The notes under the pieces: model-generated | Database searches by the model: none | Seen by the model: only the letters and a program-made list of their open reading frames with translations | Told to the model about the DNA's origin: nothing | From: Pseudoalteromonas luteoviolacea NCIMB 1944 | GTDB taxonomy: Bacteria; Pseudomonadota; Gammaproteobacteria; Enterobacterales; Alteromonadaceae | Assembly: GCF_001625565.1 (NCBI RefSeq) | Contig: NZ_AUXS01000037.1 | Span: 1 to 64,000, forward strand | Direction: 5' to 3' | DNA length: 64,000 nucleotides | In this document: one piece after another, positions 52,936-61,110 of the stretch | Numbering within the stretch: position 1 is the first letter of the stretch | Layout: every line of letters starts with the position of its first letter | Translations under genes and position numbers: made by a program

Positions 52936-53382
52936 TTAATGGAATTCGATCTTGATGTCGTCTGCCATCATTTCTAGTGCTTCAACACTGGCTTCATTCG
53001 AACCGCCATTGATGCTAGGTGCTGTAAGTTTCTTAGGAAATGCATTGATCACTTTCCAAGTAACAATAGGCTGAGATCTGTCTTCGTTAGTCAATGAGAT
53101 CGTGATGTCCTTTTTATCCACTAGGTTTAAGCTGATAGAAGAAATCCAATCGTAGAATTGGCTCTTCTGCTTAACTAGACCACGCTTCAATGTAATGTTG
53201 ACATCCGTTGGTTGCCCAGGCATGTGTTTTTTTCCATAACCATCCTTGTAAGTGATAGTTTCAACACCAATGTCTAGACCAGACACCTCTGAAAACGGGA
53301 TGCTTTCTTCGCCGAAGCTGACAACAAATCGATAGACGGGAATTGGATATTCTGCTGCGATATCTGCTTTAGTAGTAGCCAT
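52936..53382 (-). CDS. eCIS tube protein 1 (Afp1-like)
   Basis: A 148-residue gp19-type tube protein (MATTKADIAAEYPIPVYRFVVSFGEESIPFSEVSGLDIGVETITYKDGYGKKHMPGQP..., VNITLKRGLVKQ). Hexamers of it stack into the inner tube carrying cargo. It is paired with the sheath gene upstream, separated by a 127-bp spacer with a long stem-loop. Confidence 0.93.
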   Translation of the reverse strand: MATTKADIAAEYPIPVYRFVVSFGEESIPFSEVSGLDIGVETITYKDGYGKKHMPGQPTDVNITLKRGLVKQKSQFYDWISSISLNLVDKKDITISLTNEDRSQPIVTWKVINAFPKKLTAPSINGGSNEASVEALEMMADDIKIEFH

Positions 53383-53436
53383 GTAATAACTCCAAAAAAT
53401 TCGGTATTTACAGCCAAGCTGTAGTGATAATTGTGG

Positions 53437-53469
53437 TCTATCTGACGCTCTAAAAAGGCGTCAAATAGA
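53437..53469 (-). other. Intercistronic stem-loop between sheath and tube genes
   Basis: TCTATCTGACGC / GCGTCAAATAGA, a 12-bp stem with one mismatch and a nine-base loop, in the spacer after the sheath stop. Without a T run it looks like an mRNA-stability or partial-termination element. Confidence 0.7.
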
Positions 53470-53509
53470 CATGTTTGATTAGCTAATTGCCCAAAAAAGG
53501 CGTTGATTA

Positions 53510-55249
53510 TTAACCTTCTAGGCTCTTGTGAGAGAAAGTTAGAACAATGAATTCAGCTGGGCGAACTGCCGCAAGGCCAATTTCAATATTCATTAAGCCA
53601 TTATTGATGTCGTCCTCAGTCATGGTTTGACCTAGGCCCACATTGACAAAGAATGCTTGCTCTGGCGTTTCGCCAAAGAATGCACCTGAACGCCAAAGGT
53701 TTTCTAGGTAACTTTCAATCATGGTTTTGAGTTTTAACCATGTGAACGGTGTATTTGGTTCGAATACCGCAAAGTGCGTTGCTTTTTGTACTGACTCTTC
53801 AACCATGTTGAATAAACGGCGAACAGAAACATAGCGCCACTCGTTGTCATTACCAGCAAGCGTACGCGCGCCCCACACCAAAGTGCCTTTGCCAACAAAT
53901 GTACGGATAGCATTAATAGACTTACCGGACGTTGCATCTACGTTGAGGTTTTCTTGTTCTGTATTGTCGATAGCCAGTTTTGGCATTAATACTTGCGCAA
54001 GCGCCGCATTAGCTGGTGCTTTCCATACACCACGATCTTTGTCAGTTTTAGCCATCACACCAGCGATAGCAGGTGAAGGAGGAAGGTCCAGGTAGTTTTT
54101 ACCAAGTTCAGCTTTTACTTGGTTGTATACATCTGCTGATGAGAACGGATAAGCAGGGTCGCCGATAGCAGCCAATTGTAGTGTCGGTAAAGTAACATCT
54201 AAAAGCTCGCACACGTCATTGATCACGACGCTACCGCCTTGCTCTTTATCTTTGATTTCACCATCTACAAGTACAACTTCTTTACCATCAGTTAGGCGGT
54301 AATATGCAGCGCCGTCACCAGCTTCGATAAATACAGTTTCCGCAGTTAGGTATTGCTTGCCAGACGGATCGTACGCTGTCGCGTTACCATAATCGCTCTC
54401 TGCATTATTTGGAGATAAATAATCTTTGGCAATATCTTCCCAGGTACCATCGGCTTTCAAAGAGACCAATGTATGCGCTGTTTCATCCTTTGGCCAAAGT
54501 ACTTGCGCCATCAATGGTGATTTAACAACAACTTGCTTGGCATCATAAGTACGTGCCATTGTTGTTGTTAAATACGGGTAGTACGCAGCACCATATTTTA
54601 GACCCAGCGTTGCGCCAGCTCTTAGCGCTTTTGCATCATCAGAAATTGGGTCAATGCTCATAGAGTCTGCTTGCATTTGAACGTCAACCAATGCAAAACG
54701 ATCCATTCTCTTTTCAGCATGAACAAGTGCTTTGTTTTGTACTTCGTAGTGCTTAACTGTGCTCAGGCCAATGGCTTCTGGACAAGAGATTAAGGTTACT
54801 TCGTCAACTTTATTCAACAGTGCAATTGCAGCGGTAAATTTATCTGCTTGCGCACTTTGAAGTTCACTGTTTGTAATAAGCGTTGAACTCGCTTGACCAA
54901 TACTGACCACATAACATGCGCCACCACCATTGGCAAAGAAATGACTTACCGCTTGGTGTAAAAAGAAGAACGCGTCCGCTAAATTTGCGCCGTCTGAGGT
55001 GACGTTAAAGCCACCAGAAGCTTTTGGTGCAACTGCGAAACTTTCTTGGTATGCACCACCAAAAACAGCTTCAAACTCCACCATGCTAGTAATGCGCACA
55101 GGGGAATTCATATAAGCAACGTTACCTTCATCATCTAGCTTAGTTGTATAACCAATAAATGCAGGGATAGCAGTTGCCACTTCTGCAACTGATGGTGGCA
55201 GTGTTGACTTCTCTTGGACATAGACGTCTGGGGTTTTATATTGAGGCAT
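53510..55249 (-). CDS. eCIS contractile sheath protein (Afp2-4 type)
   Basis: A 579-residue sheath subunit, the first gene of the eCIS block. The N-terminal MPQYKTPDVYVQEKSTLPPSVAEVATAIPAFIGYTTK and the C-terminal GKGTLVWGARTLAGNDNEWRYVSVRRLFNMVEESV are the conserved handles of phage-tail and eCIS sheaths. Contraction of the sheath drives the tube and spike out. AAGGAA precedes the ATG. Only one sheath gene is present, whereas Afp has three. A structured RNA region lies upstream. Confidence 0.95.
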   Translation of the reverse strand: MPQYKTPDVYVQEKSTLPPSVAEVATAIPAFIGYTTKLDDEGNVAYMNSPVRITSMVEFEAVFGGAYQESFAVAPKASGGFNVTSDGANLADAFFFLHQAVSHFFANGGGACYVVSIGQASSTLITNSELQSAQADKFTAAIALLNKVDEVTLISCPEAIGLSTVKHYEVQNKALVHAEKRMDRFALVDVQMQADSMSIDPISDDAKALRAGATLGLKYGAAYYPYLTTTMARTYDAKQVVVKSPLMAQVLWPKDETAHTLVSLKADGTWEDIAKDYLSPNNAESDYGNATAYDPSGKQYLTAETVFIEAGDGAAYYRLTDGKEVVLVDGEIKDKEQGGSVVINDVCELLDVTLPTLQLAAIGDPAYPFSSADVYNQVKAELGKNYLDLPPSPAIAGVMAKTDKDRGVWKAPANAALAQVLMPKLAIDNTEQENLNVDATSGKSINAIRTFVGKGTLVWGARTLAGNDNEWRYVSVRRLFNMVEESVQKATHFAVFEPNTPFTWLKLKTMIESYLENLWRSGAFFGETPEQAFFVNVGLGQTMTEDDINNGLMNIEIGLAAVRPAEFIVLTFSHKSLEG

Positions 55250-55654
55250 AATATTTCCTTACGTTGATAATTACATTCTAATTAGCCGGTTCGGCAAGAA
55301 TTTGGGAAAAAGAGGCGCAAAGCTGCTCGGTCATCACAGTTCAGGTGGCAAATCAATGGGAACAAACCCACCCTTTTCTCTGCGCCTCGAAAACAAAGAG
55401 CGTTTCCACGGCTCCGCCACATCAGTCCCAACCGATGTGTGTTATTAATTAATTTGTATTGCTATGACGCCATGGGTAGGAAGCTGTGAAAATTAATCTG
55501 ATCTTTTTTTAAATAGCTGTTTTTTAAGTACTTAAAATAATAAAGATGAGGGGTAATCATATAGAGCAACAGTGTGTACATTTGCCAAAAACAGTTTAAA
55601 GGCTACTCGCTACCAGTTAATCAGGTGACAAACATAAGCGAGAATTAGAACGTG
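55250..55654 (-). promoter_or_regulatory. Leader / intergenic region of the eCIS operon
   Basis: About 400 bases between the protease gene and the sheath gene. It holds no gene I can see, but a structured element described separately (55306-55440), a small GCCG-GTT-CGGC hairpin at 55285-55295, and an AT-rich part at 55490-55560 that could hold a promoter. Confidence 0.6.
55306..55440 (-). ncRNA. Candidate structured RNA ending in terminator-like stem
   Basis: On the minus strand, three stems follow one another: CACATC / GATGTG (55440-55419), GAGC(C)GT / ACGCTC, and GAGGCGCA / TGCGCCTC (55388-55381 with 55319-55312), the last enclosing 61 bases and followed directly by a T run. Inside it GGTGG / CCACC or TGGG / CCCA can pair. 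It looks like an attenuator, riboswitch-type leader or a separate sRNA. I checked its elements by eye against common riboswitch classes and did not recognise it. Confidence 0.45.
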
Positions 55655-57295
55655 TTACAGTGGGTAGAAACGGTTAGAAAAGCCTGTTAAGTGTACACTC
55701 GCAAGTAAGGTGTATGCGTAGACGAGGGATTGGCATAATTGGACTTCATTACTGGACAAGTTAACACGTTGGCAATTTAACCCGGCATGAGTCGATAATT
55801 GCTGCATATATTCGGCATCAAACCGATTATTAATTGCCTGTGTTTGCAGCCAACTTTCTCTGTTTGTCGCAACCGATACATAGTTAACTTCGTAGCGCTC
55901 AACCAGCGGCTCATTAAAGTTTGCAAAAAGGGCATTGGCAACAAATCGTTTGCCGCCATACTTAGTCAAAAGCCGAAAATCAACATACTCTTCAAATTCG
56001 CCTTCGTCATTAAGCTCCTGCCAATGCTGCGTTAATTTTTCGTCAAAAAAAGCCGTTGGTGACTGAATCAAAGCATTCTGACTTTTATCGCTAAGTGTTC
56101 GTGCATGGTACTGCAACTCGTAATAGCACAGCCTGCACATGCTGGTGCTCTTCGCTAACAAATACCCTTGCTCATCAACATACAGTCGGGCACCAGCTGG
56201 AACAACAATATTGATGCCATAGTAGGCATCGCTGTAAATATCGAACTTTGTCGCTTCGAAATCAATGCTAAATTCACCAAATATTGCTTTGAACAAGTGA
56301 TTAATACTGTGCAGTTCGCTAGGCGTTGCAGTACTTGAAATAAGCTCAGACATACTGCGCGTTTTAATTTTATAAAATTCGAAATTTTGATACTGAACTA
56401 CACTTGGCTCAGCCACTAAATTGCTGCCAAAGTCCCACTCATCAGAAGCTGCATAGGCAGGTGCAAATAGCCAAGCTATTACGTCAAATGACTTGAACAC
56501 AATACGCCGTTTCGGCGGACTATTGAGCGTTGCTTTTGTTTGCACTTTATCTAAGGTGAATAGCTTTGAAGTCTTATGCAACCCCGCTGGCAATGTGCTC
56601 TGCTTGGAATTTACCAAGGCAGTCAAATTTGTTGCCGGGATAACCCAACTCACGTTGGCAGCCCCATTTTCCAAACCCCCATTCCCTATACCCACCAATT
56701 TACCTTGGTTATCAAATACCGGCGCACCAGAAAAGCCAGGGAGTAAACTACCATCCAAATAATATATTGGAAATTCAATATCTGGAATATTCGTTTTCTT
56801 TAGTGTTTCTACAGCATAAGGTGGCAGAAACTGTTTTAAAGTTTCGGGTTTTGCGTACCCTTTTAGCAGCTCTCTCGTACTCATTGCTAAAGCGCCATGA
56901 TGGAAGCCCAGTGCAGTTACGTGCTCACGATACTTTGGCTTAGTTTGTTTGAAATAGGTCACAGGTAACCACCCTTTTGGTGGCTTCGTTACTTCCAACA
57001 GCACTAAATCCGCCTCAGGCAACACTCGCAATACCTTCGCTAAGCGTTTCTTTTTTCCAAATTCGATAATGATCCGACTTTTGGCATGTGCGTCTAATAC
57101 ATGTAACGAAGTAACAACCCACTGGGGTTTTTGCCACAAGAATCCCGAGGCTACATTCATTTCATTGTGGGGCTTTTTGACAACCACTCTTACGGTACTC
57201 AAGCTAAGCTGTTCAGGATTGATATTAGCCAGTGTCTGAATCGAAACCAGTATGCATATCAACAGCTTTAGTCTACATATTAACTTTCCCATCAT
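55655..57295 (-). CDS. Secreted trypsin-like serine protease with C-terminal extension
   Basis: A 546-residue protein with signal peptide (MMGKLICRLKLLICILVSIQTLA). The N-terminal half is a trypsin-like fold with catalytic His65 (TSLHVLDAH), Asp96 (EADLVLLEV) and Ser189 (LPGFSGAPVFDNQGKLVGIGNG); it lacks a PDZ domain. The C-terminal half (about 240-546) is unrecognised, with several cysteines. It is last in a five-gene minus-strand set, after the membrane protein, and just upstream of the eCIS sheath. The start at 57295 clears the previous gene; the ribosome site is weak, so 57292 is possible. Substrate unknown; possible roles are processing envelope proteins or released particles. Confidence 0.8.
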   Translation of the reverse strand: MMGKLICRLKLLICILVSIQTLANINPEQLSLSTVRVVVKKPHNEMNVASGFLWQKPQWVVTSLHVLDAHAKSRIIIEFGKKKRLAKVLRVLPEADLVLLEVTKPPKGWLPVTYFKQTKPKYREHVTALGFHHGALAMSTRELLKGYAKPETLKQFLPPYAVETLKKTNIPDIEFPIYYLDGSLLPGFSGAPVFDNQGKLVGIGNGGLENGAANVSWVIPATNLTALVNSKQSTLPAGLHKTSKLFTLDKVQTKATLNSPPKRRIVFKSFDVIAWLFAPAYAASDEWDFGSNLVAEPSVVQYQNFEFYKIKTRSMSELISSTATPSELHSINHLFKAIFGEFSIDFEATKFDIYSDAYYGINIVVPAGARLYVDEQGYLLAKSTSMCRLCYYELQYHARTLSDKSQNALIQSPTAFFDEKLTQHWQELNDEGEFEEYVDFRLLTKYGGKRFVANALFANFNEPLVERYEVNYVSVATNRESWLQTQAINNRFDAEYMQQLSTHAGLNCQRVNLSSNEVQLCQSLVYAYTLLASVHLTGFSNRFYPL

Positions 57296-57305
57296 CGTTC
57301 CATTG

Positions 57306-58145
57306 TCAGACAGGACAAAGCATCTCATGGACTAAACTAACTCCACGTAGCTTGCTGTTTTCTGTTAATGTTTGCTCTTCAAAGCGCTTGTAAATATGTG
57401 TCCAAGGAGCCCCGAACACGCTCTTTACCTGCGTAAAATTCTGCAAATCTGTTAGCTGTGACTTGCCAATACATGGCATTTTCTCTTGTTGATGAGCACA
57501 TACAGAATCGCGGATCACCAGTAACATTTTCTTTTGCTCAGAACCCTCAAACTCAGAAACAATAGCTTCACTCAAGGTCGCCCACACTCCGCCTGTTAAC
57601 TCGAAGTTATTAACGATTTCGTCAAGCTCTAAACTGCCATCCGTGTAGGACAATTCATCACACCCATTCACGACGATACTAGAACTAAACAGCAAACTGC
57701 TATGTTGATTTGATATATTTACCGCCTGATCAGAAAAACGAAATTCAGATTTAATCGGCATTTCATCATCGACATAGGCGTTATCTAATTGCATTCCAAA
57801 CTCTTTCAAAGTCAGTAGTTGCAACGCCTGTTGTTCAGTATACCCCGCAGCTACATACTGGGCTTTCAGTTCAACTAAAGATGGCGCTAACAGGTTATGC
57901 GAGCGCACATAAATGCCCAAATATGCACCGATTACACATGCGATGCCGAATGCGCCTATTCGTGCTGCTTTTGCATCGTTAAAGTGACGATCGTTTAGCC
58001 CCAAAATTGCCGCTAAAATAGTGGTCAAGGCACCAAGTAAAATAGTCACGGTTGGCGTCACGCTGGTCCCCATGACGACACCGAACAGTAACCCAATACC
58101 CGCTCCACCAAACACTGCTACTTTTAGATTTACTTGGTTTTCCAA
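57306..58145 (-). CDS. Membrane protein of the protease operon
   Basis: A 279-residue protein with about four N-terminal membrane segments (VAVFGGAGIGLLFGVVMG, PTVTILLGALTTILAAILGL, RIGAFGIACVIGAYLGIYV) and a soluble C-terminal part of about 180 residues with cysteine pairs (VVNGCDELS, DSVCAHQQEKMPCIGKS). I recognise no family. It starts six bases after the barrel gene stop, so the two are surely co-transcribed, and ends ten bases before the protease start. Confidence 0.7.
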   Translation of the reverse strand: MENQVNLKVAVFGGAGIGLLFGVVMGTSVTPTVTILLGALTTILAAILGLNDRHFNDAKAARIGAFGIACVIGAYLGIYVRSHNLLAPSLVELKAQYVAAGYTEQQALQLLTLKEFGMQLDNAYVDDEMPIKSEFRFSDQAVNISNQHSSLLFSSSIVVNGCDELSYTDGSLELDEIVNNFELTGGVWATLSEAIVSEFEGSEQKKMLLVIRDSVCAHQQEKMPCIGKSQLTDLQNFTQVKSVFGAPWTHIYKRFEEQTLTENSKLRGVSLVHEMLCPV

Positions 58146-58151
58146 AGCTAA

Positions 58152-59117
58152 TTACCTTATTAATAAATTGGGCGTTTTATATTTCCTTTTGCGCCTTTTC
58201 GTTTTTTTACTGCCAAATTTATACTCGTATTGGGCTGATACCGTATGGGTATAGCGGTTTTTACTCAACCATAACTTTTCATATTTAACAGCAACTAGGG
58301 AACTGGAAGTAAGCCGATATTCTACTTCTGACATCAACACATATTGCCTACTGCTGCCCCAATAGCTTTGTTTATTATAGTTTGGAAAGACAGAAAAACG
58401 GCCACCAATATAGCCTGTCAGCTGTTCTGAAAAATGATGGCCATACTCGGCCAGCAGCGAGTGATATACCTGACTAGTATCAACAAGAGAAGTACTGCCA
58501 AAATTTAGTTTTCGATAGCTCATGACATAATCAAAATCTAGATGAGCAAGGTGAAAATACTGAACATGGCTCAGCAAGAGGGCTCCACCAAACTCCTTAT
58601 CTGTTACATGGTTTTCTCGATGCTGATACCTTTCAGAACCCAAATATAGATCTATACCGCCAGAGAACCCATGAGGCAGCGCATACTCATAAAAAAGCTC
58701 AAACCTAGATTTGTATCTATGGTAATCCACAGAATCGGAAAAATTTGCCGCGCCTTTACGATTTATTCGACCCTTCAATGCCGTTTGATCTAAAGTTAAC
58801 TCTCCATAGATTGAGGAATTTGCAAACAGCTTGCCACCGACAGAAAAACGACCTTCTAAGGTATTTGAGTCGCCTTCGAATGTATCACTGATCACCGCAT
58901 CATTTACTGGCTGTTTCGACAACGAAAGAGATTGATTGAAAACGGCAACATTGCTGAAATAATTGACTTTTTTATACCAAGGTTGGCTGCTAGTTGGTTT
59001 CTTCTTTAAAGCAAATAGCGGTTGAGCTTCAGCATCTACACTGAAAATTAGCGCCGCCAAGCTTAGCGAGAGAAAATACACGTTTCTTAGCCGTGATAAC
59101 AGATTCTTTTTAGCCAT
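58152..59117 (-). CDS. Predicted outer-membrane beta-barrel protein
   Basis: A 321-residue protein with signal peptide (MAKKNLLSRLRNVYFLSLSLAALIFSVDAEA) and a body of alternating amphipathic strands rich in aromatics (for example YRYKSRFELFYEYALPHGFSGGIDLYLGSERYQ, VEYRLTSSSLVAVKYEKLWLSKNRYTHTVSAQYEYKFG). It ends in a basic tail rather than the usual C-terminal phenylalanine, so the last strand may be shorter or the tail may be periplasmic. A SLAM-type or other small barrel is possible; family not assigned. It overlaps the lipoprotein gene by eight bases. Confidence 0.65.
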   Translation of the reverse strand: MAKKNLLSRLRNVYFLSLSLAALIFSVDAEAQPLFALKKKPTSSQPWYKKVNYFSNVAVFNQSLSLSKQPVNDAVISDTFEGDSNTLEGRFSVGGKLFANSSIYGELTLDQTALKGRINRKGAANFSDSVDYHRYKSRFELFYEYALPHGFSGGIDLYLGSERYQHRENHVTDKEFGGALLLSHVQYFHLAHLDFDYVMSYRKLNFGSTSLVDTSQVYHSLLAEYGHHFSEQLTGYIGGRFSVFPNYNKQSYWGSSRQYVLMSEVEYRLTSSSLVAVKYEKLWLSKNRYTHTVSAQYEYKFGSKKTKRRKRKYKTPNLLIR

Positions 59118-60075
59118 TTGCACCGGTCGCCCCCGTTAACGAGGCCGCCGCATTGGCTGCCTGAATTTGCATCTGTAGCTCGGTACTTTGTTTTTGCAGC
59201 GACTCAAAATCAATTGCGTTTATTTGCGCTTCAAAAAGTGACTCTTCAACCGTTGCAGGCACGCCCTTAACTAAGCCACTTTGCGCAAGCTTAACGGCAC
59301 TTGCCATTACTGACGTTTTAAGATCAGACAAAGTATCTTGGACTTGGTGATTATCGGGCTCAGATACAAATTGGCTGATAGCCGAGGACAAAGGGGTCAA
59401 TAAAGTGATGTTTTCTGCAATCGACGCATTTACAAGACTTAAGGTCGTCATTGTTTGATCTGAAGACTCATTTACCTTTTCAACCTGTGACAAAGTACTG
59501 TCCAAAAGGTTGATATCATCCTCGCTCAAGTTCAGCGCGGTCAAAACTAACCGACTTGCTTGAAGTGAGGCCGAATCAACCCCATTTTGGTTAACACCAT
59601 CCTGTAATTGATTCACGAGCTGGTCATAAACTAAAGTTGTCAATGCGTTTACTTGCAGTGAGTTACGCTCGGTGTTGGACGATGACAAATGGCTGAGTCT
59701 CAACCCAGTCAGTTCTGACGCAGGAACAACTTCTTGGTAATTGGCGATTAAGTTTCCATTACGATCAAAACACTCTGCGGCATCGCAGACCATAGTGGTA
59801 TTATCTAGTACATCTATTTTGATATGAAATAAGCTATTTTCATGAACACTGAATTGACTTTCAAACTGCGCAAGCTCATTGCTTTGCCCTTGCCAAACAG
59901 TTAAGTGATTAATATCACTAACGGTAATTGAAGCATTTGCGAGAGGTCCTTTCAAAAGACTGCCATTGAGCAAAAGCTCATTGCTCCCTCTAATAAGCCC
60001 TTCTTTATAGCAACCAGACAGCGCCACAACCACAATAGCTAGGCTAAAATAAGTACTGAGTTTTACATAAGTCAT
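59110..60075 (-). CDS. Lipoprotein of the protease operon
   Basis: A 321-residue protein starting MTYVKLSTYFSLAIVVVALSGCYKEG, with a lipobox (LSGC). The mature part has a beta-rich start (LKGPLANASITVSDINHLTVWQG), as in carboxypeptidase-regulatory or Ig-like folds, then long helices, and ends in ASLTGATGANG, a very short collagen-like stretch. ATG at 60075 has AAAGGA upstream; a longer reading would lose the signal peptide's position. It overlaps the barrel gene and follows the small unknown gene by about 90 bp. Confidence 0.75.
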   Translation of the reverse strand: MTYVKLSTYFSLAIVVVALSGCYKEGLIRGSNELLLNGSLLKGPLANASITVSDINHLTVWQGQSNELAQFESQFSVHENSLFHIKIDVLDNTTMVCDAAECFDRNGNLIANYQEVVPASELTGLRLSHLSSSNTERNSLQVNALTTLVYDQLVNQLQDGVNQNGVDSASLQASRLVLTALNLSEDDINLLDSTLSQVEKVNESSDQTMTTLSLVNASIAENITLLTPLSSAISQFVSEPDNHQVQDTLSDLKTSVMASAVKLAQSGLVKGVPATVEESLFEAQINAIDFESLQKQSTELQMQIQAANAAASLTGATGANG

Positions 60076-60167
60076 TGGATATCCTTTCGTAGCCTGCAAG
60101 CGATAGCGCCCATTTTTGTATATAAAATGAAAATTAAATGCAACAAAAAAACAACCACGCAATAATT

Positions 60168-60578
60168 TTATTTAGAAATAACAATAGGTTGTGTTGGTTC
60201 AAATTTAACCGTAAGCTCAGTGGGGGGGCCTGGATCTGGTACTCCTTGTGGATTGAGTGCTGGTATCACACTTAATGCACACACAATATCTCCTTTGAGC
60301 ACAATTGGCGCCCCTCCTTTGAACGTTACTTCAGATAAAACAATGTCATTGATAGCGCTGAACGTCACTGTGCCGCCTGCCGCATATGCACCGTTAATGT
60401 AAGGTGACATATTGACCTTTTTCGTCAGAAACTTTTCGATATCGTCTTGCACAGCTATCTCACCATGACAAATCATTCCCTGAGATGCGACTTCTAGTGG
60501 TCCTGCTGTTGGCACAACCAATACACCTTTGTCTAGCAGCAAGTTGAAGACCGTACTTTCGTTAAGAATTTTTATCAT
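60168..60578 (-). CDS. Small unknown protein heading the protease operon
   Basis: A 136-residue acidic protein (MIKILNESTVFNLLLDKGVLVVPTAGPLEVASQGMICHGEIAVQDDIEK...) with beta-type pattern, a proline-rich turn (PALNPQGVPDPGPPTE) and no signal peptide. I recognise no family. Its lack of a signal peptide while all later operon members are exported is odd: it could be a tip or adaptor protein for a particle, or a cytoplasmic regulator. It is separated by about 90 bp from the lipoprotein gene. Confidence 0.6.
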   Translation of the reverse strand: MIKILNESTVFNLLLDKGVLVVPTAGPLEVASQGMICHGEIAVQDDIEKFLTKKVNMSPYINGAYAAGGTVTFSAINDIVLSEVTFKGGAPIVLKGDIVCALSVIPALNPQGVPDPGPPTELTVKFEPTQPIVISK

Positions 60579-60901
60579 TGCTTTTACCCGGCACCATCAA
60601 TAAATAGTTAAACATCTAACAACACGAATTTACTCAGACTTTTAAAACAAATACTGTGCTGGATTTACGTTTTATACATGGTGCTATTTAAATTAAGGAC
60701 TATTACTCTTACAACGCGTGAGCCAAACATGTGTGAACAATAATTACCTTTTAGTTTGCTTCCCAACGTGAGTCGCCGGATTGGCGCGTTAATAAAATGA
60801 ATAATAGTTCGATAGAATGCAATTTTGCATACAATATATTGTTGACAATATTCACATCTATGGCTAGTTTATAGTCTCTAGGAACATAAAAGGAAATTAA
60901 A
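60579..60901. promoter_or_regulatory. Divergent promoter region of protease operon and RiPP-like gene
   Basis: About 320 bases. Before the peptide gene there are ATGCAATTTTGCAT (60817-60830), the perfect palindrome ACAATATATTGT (60831-60842), then TTGACA (60842-60847) with TAGTTT 17 bases later as a plausible promoter. No gene seen. Confidence 0.5.
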
Positions 60902-61093
60902 ATGAAATTAAAACTAAACAAGTCAAAAATTAAAAATCTTTCTAATAATCAATCTCTTGATTTAAATGCAACACCAGCTATTGCTGGTGGCAGACCCGGC
61001 CGTGAGACTGAATACGATAGAGGTTGTCCGTTCTTTACCCATAGAGAAGCAAAGACCTGCGGTATGGGTTGGACCTGCGGCGGTGTAAATTAG
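60902..61093 (+). CDS. RiPP-like peptide precursor with double-glycine leader
   Basis: A 63-residue peptide. Residues 1-30 (MKLKLNKSKIKNLSNN..., ending ATPAIAGG) have the look of the double-glycine leaders of Gram-negative RiPP/bacteriocin-type precursors: basic start, LS, and an L-x-ATPAIAGG cleavage site. The 33-residue core (RPGRETEYDRGCPFFTHREAKTCGMGWTCGGVN) has three cysteines (42, 53, 59) and threonines at 36, 46, 52 and 58, so disulfides or thioether rings are possible. AAGGAAAT precedes the ATG. A terminator follows directly. No modifying enzyme, peptidase-transporter or immunity gene is nearby, so it is an orphan in this window. Confidence 0.7.
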   Translation: MKLKLNKSKIKNLSNNQSLDLNATPAIAGGRPGRETEYDRGCPFFTHREAKTCGMGWTCGGVN

Positions 61094-61110
61094 TACTTTT
61101 AGGTTTACCA

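Noticed and set aside
32464..55249. Interpretation as a prophage
   Set aside because: No capsid, portal, terminase, integrase or att-like repeats are present; the DUF5908, LysM, Afp12-like and CIS_TMP genes mark an eCIS.
32464..55249. Interpretation as a type VI secretion system
   Set aside because: There are no TssJ/K/L/M envelope genes, no ClpV and no two-subunit TssB/C sheath; the tube proteins are gp19-like rather than Hcp-like as a set.
55306..55440. Cobalamin, c-di-GMP, TPP, FMN, glycine and lysine riboswitches
   Set aside because: Looked for their conserved boxes by eye on the minus strand; none matched, apart from a partial GCCAC resemblance to part of a cobalamin box.
60168..60578. 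PAAR-tip (Afp10) identity for the 136-residue protein
   Set aside because: It has no PAAR motif or paired histidine/cysteine metal ligands; left as unknown.
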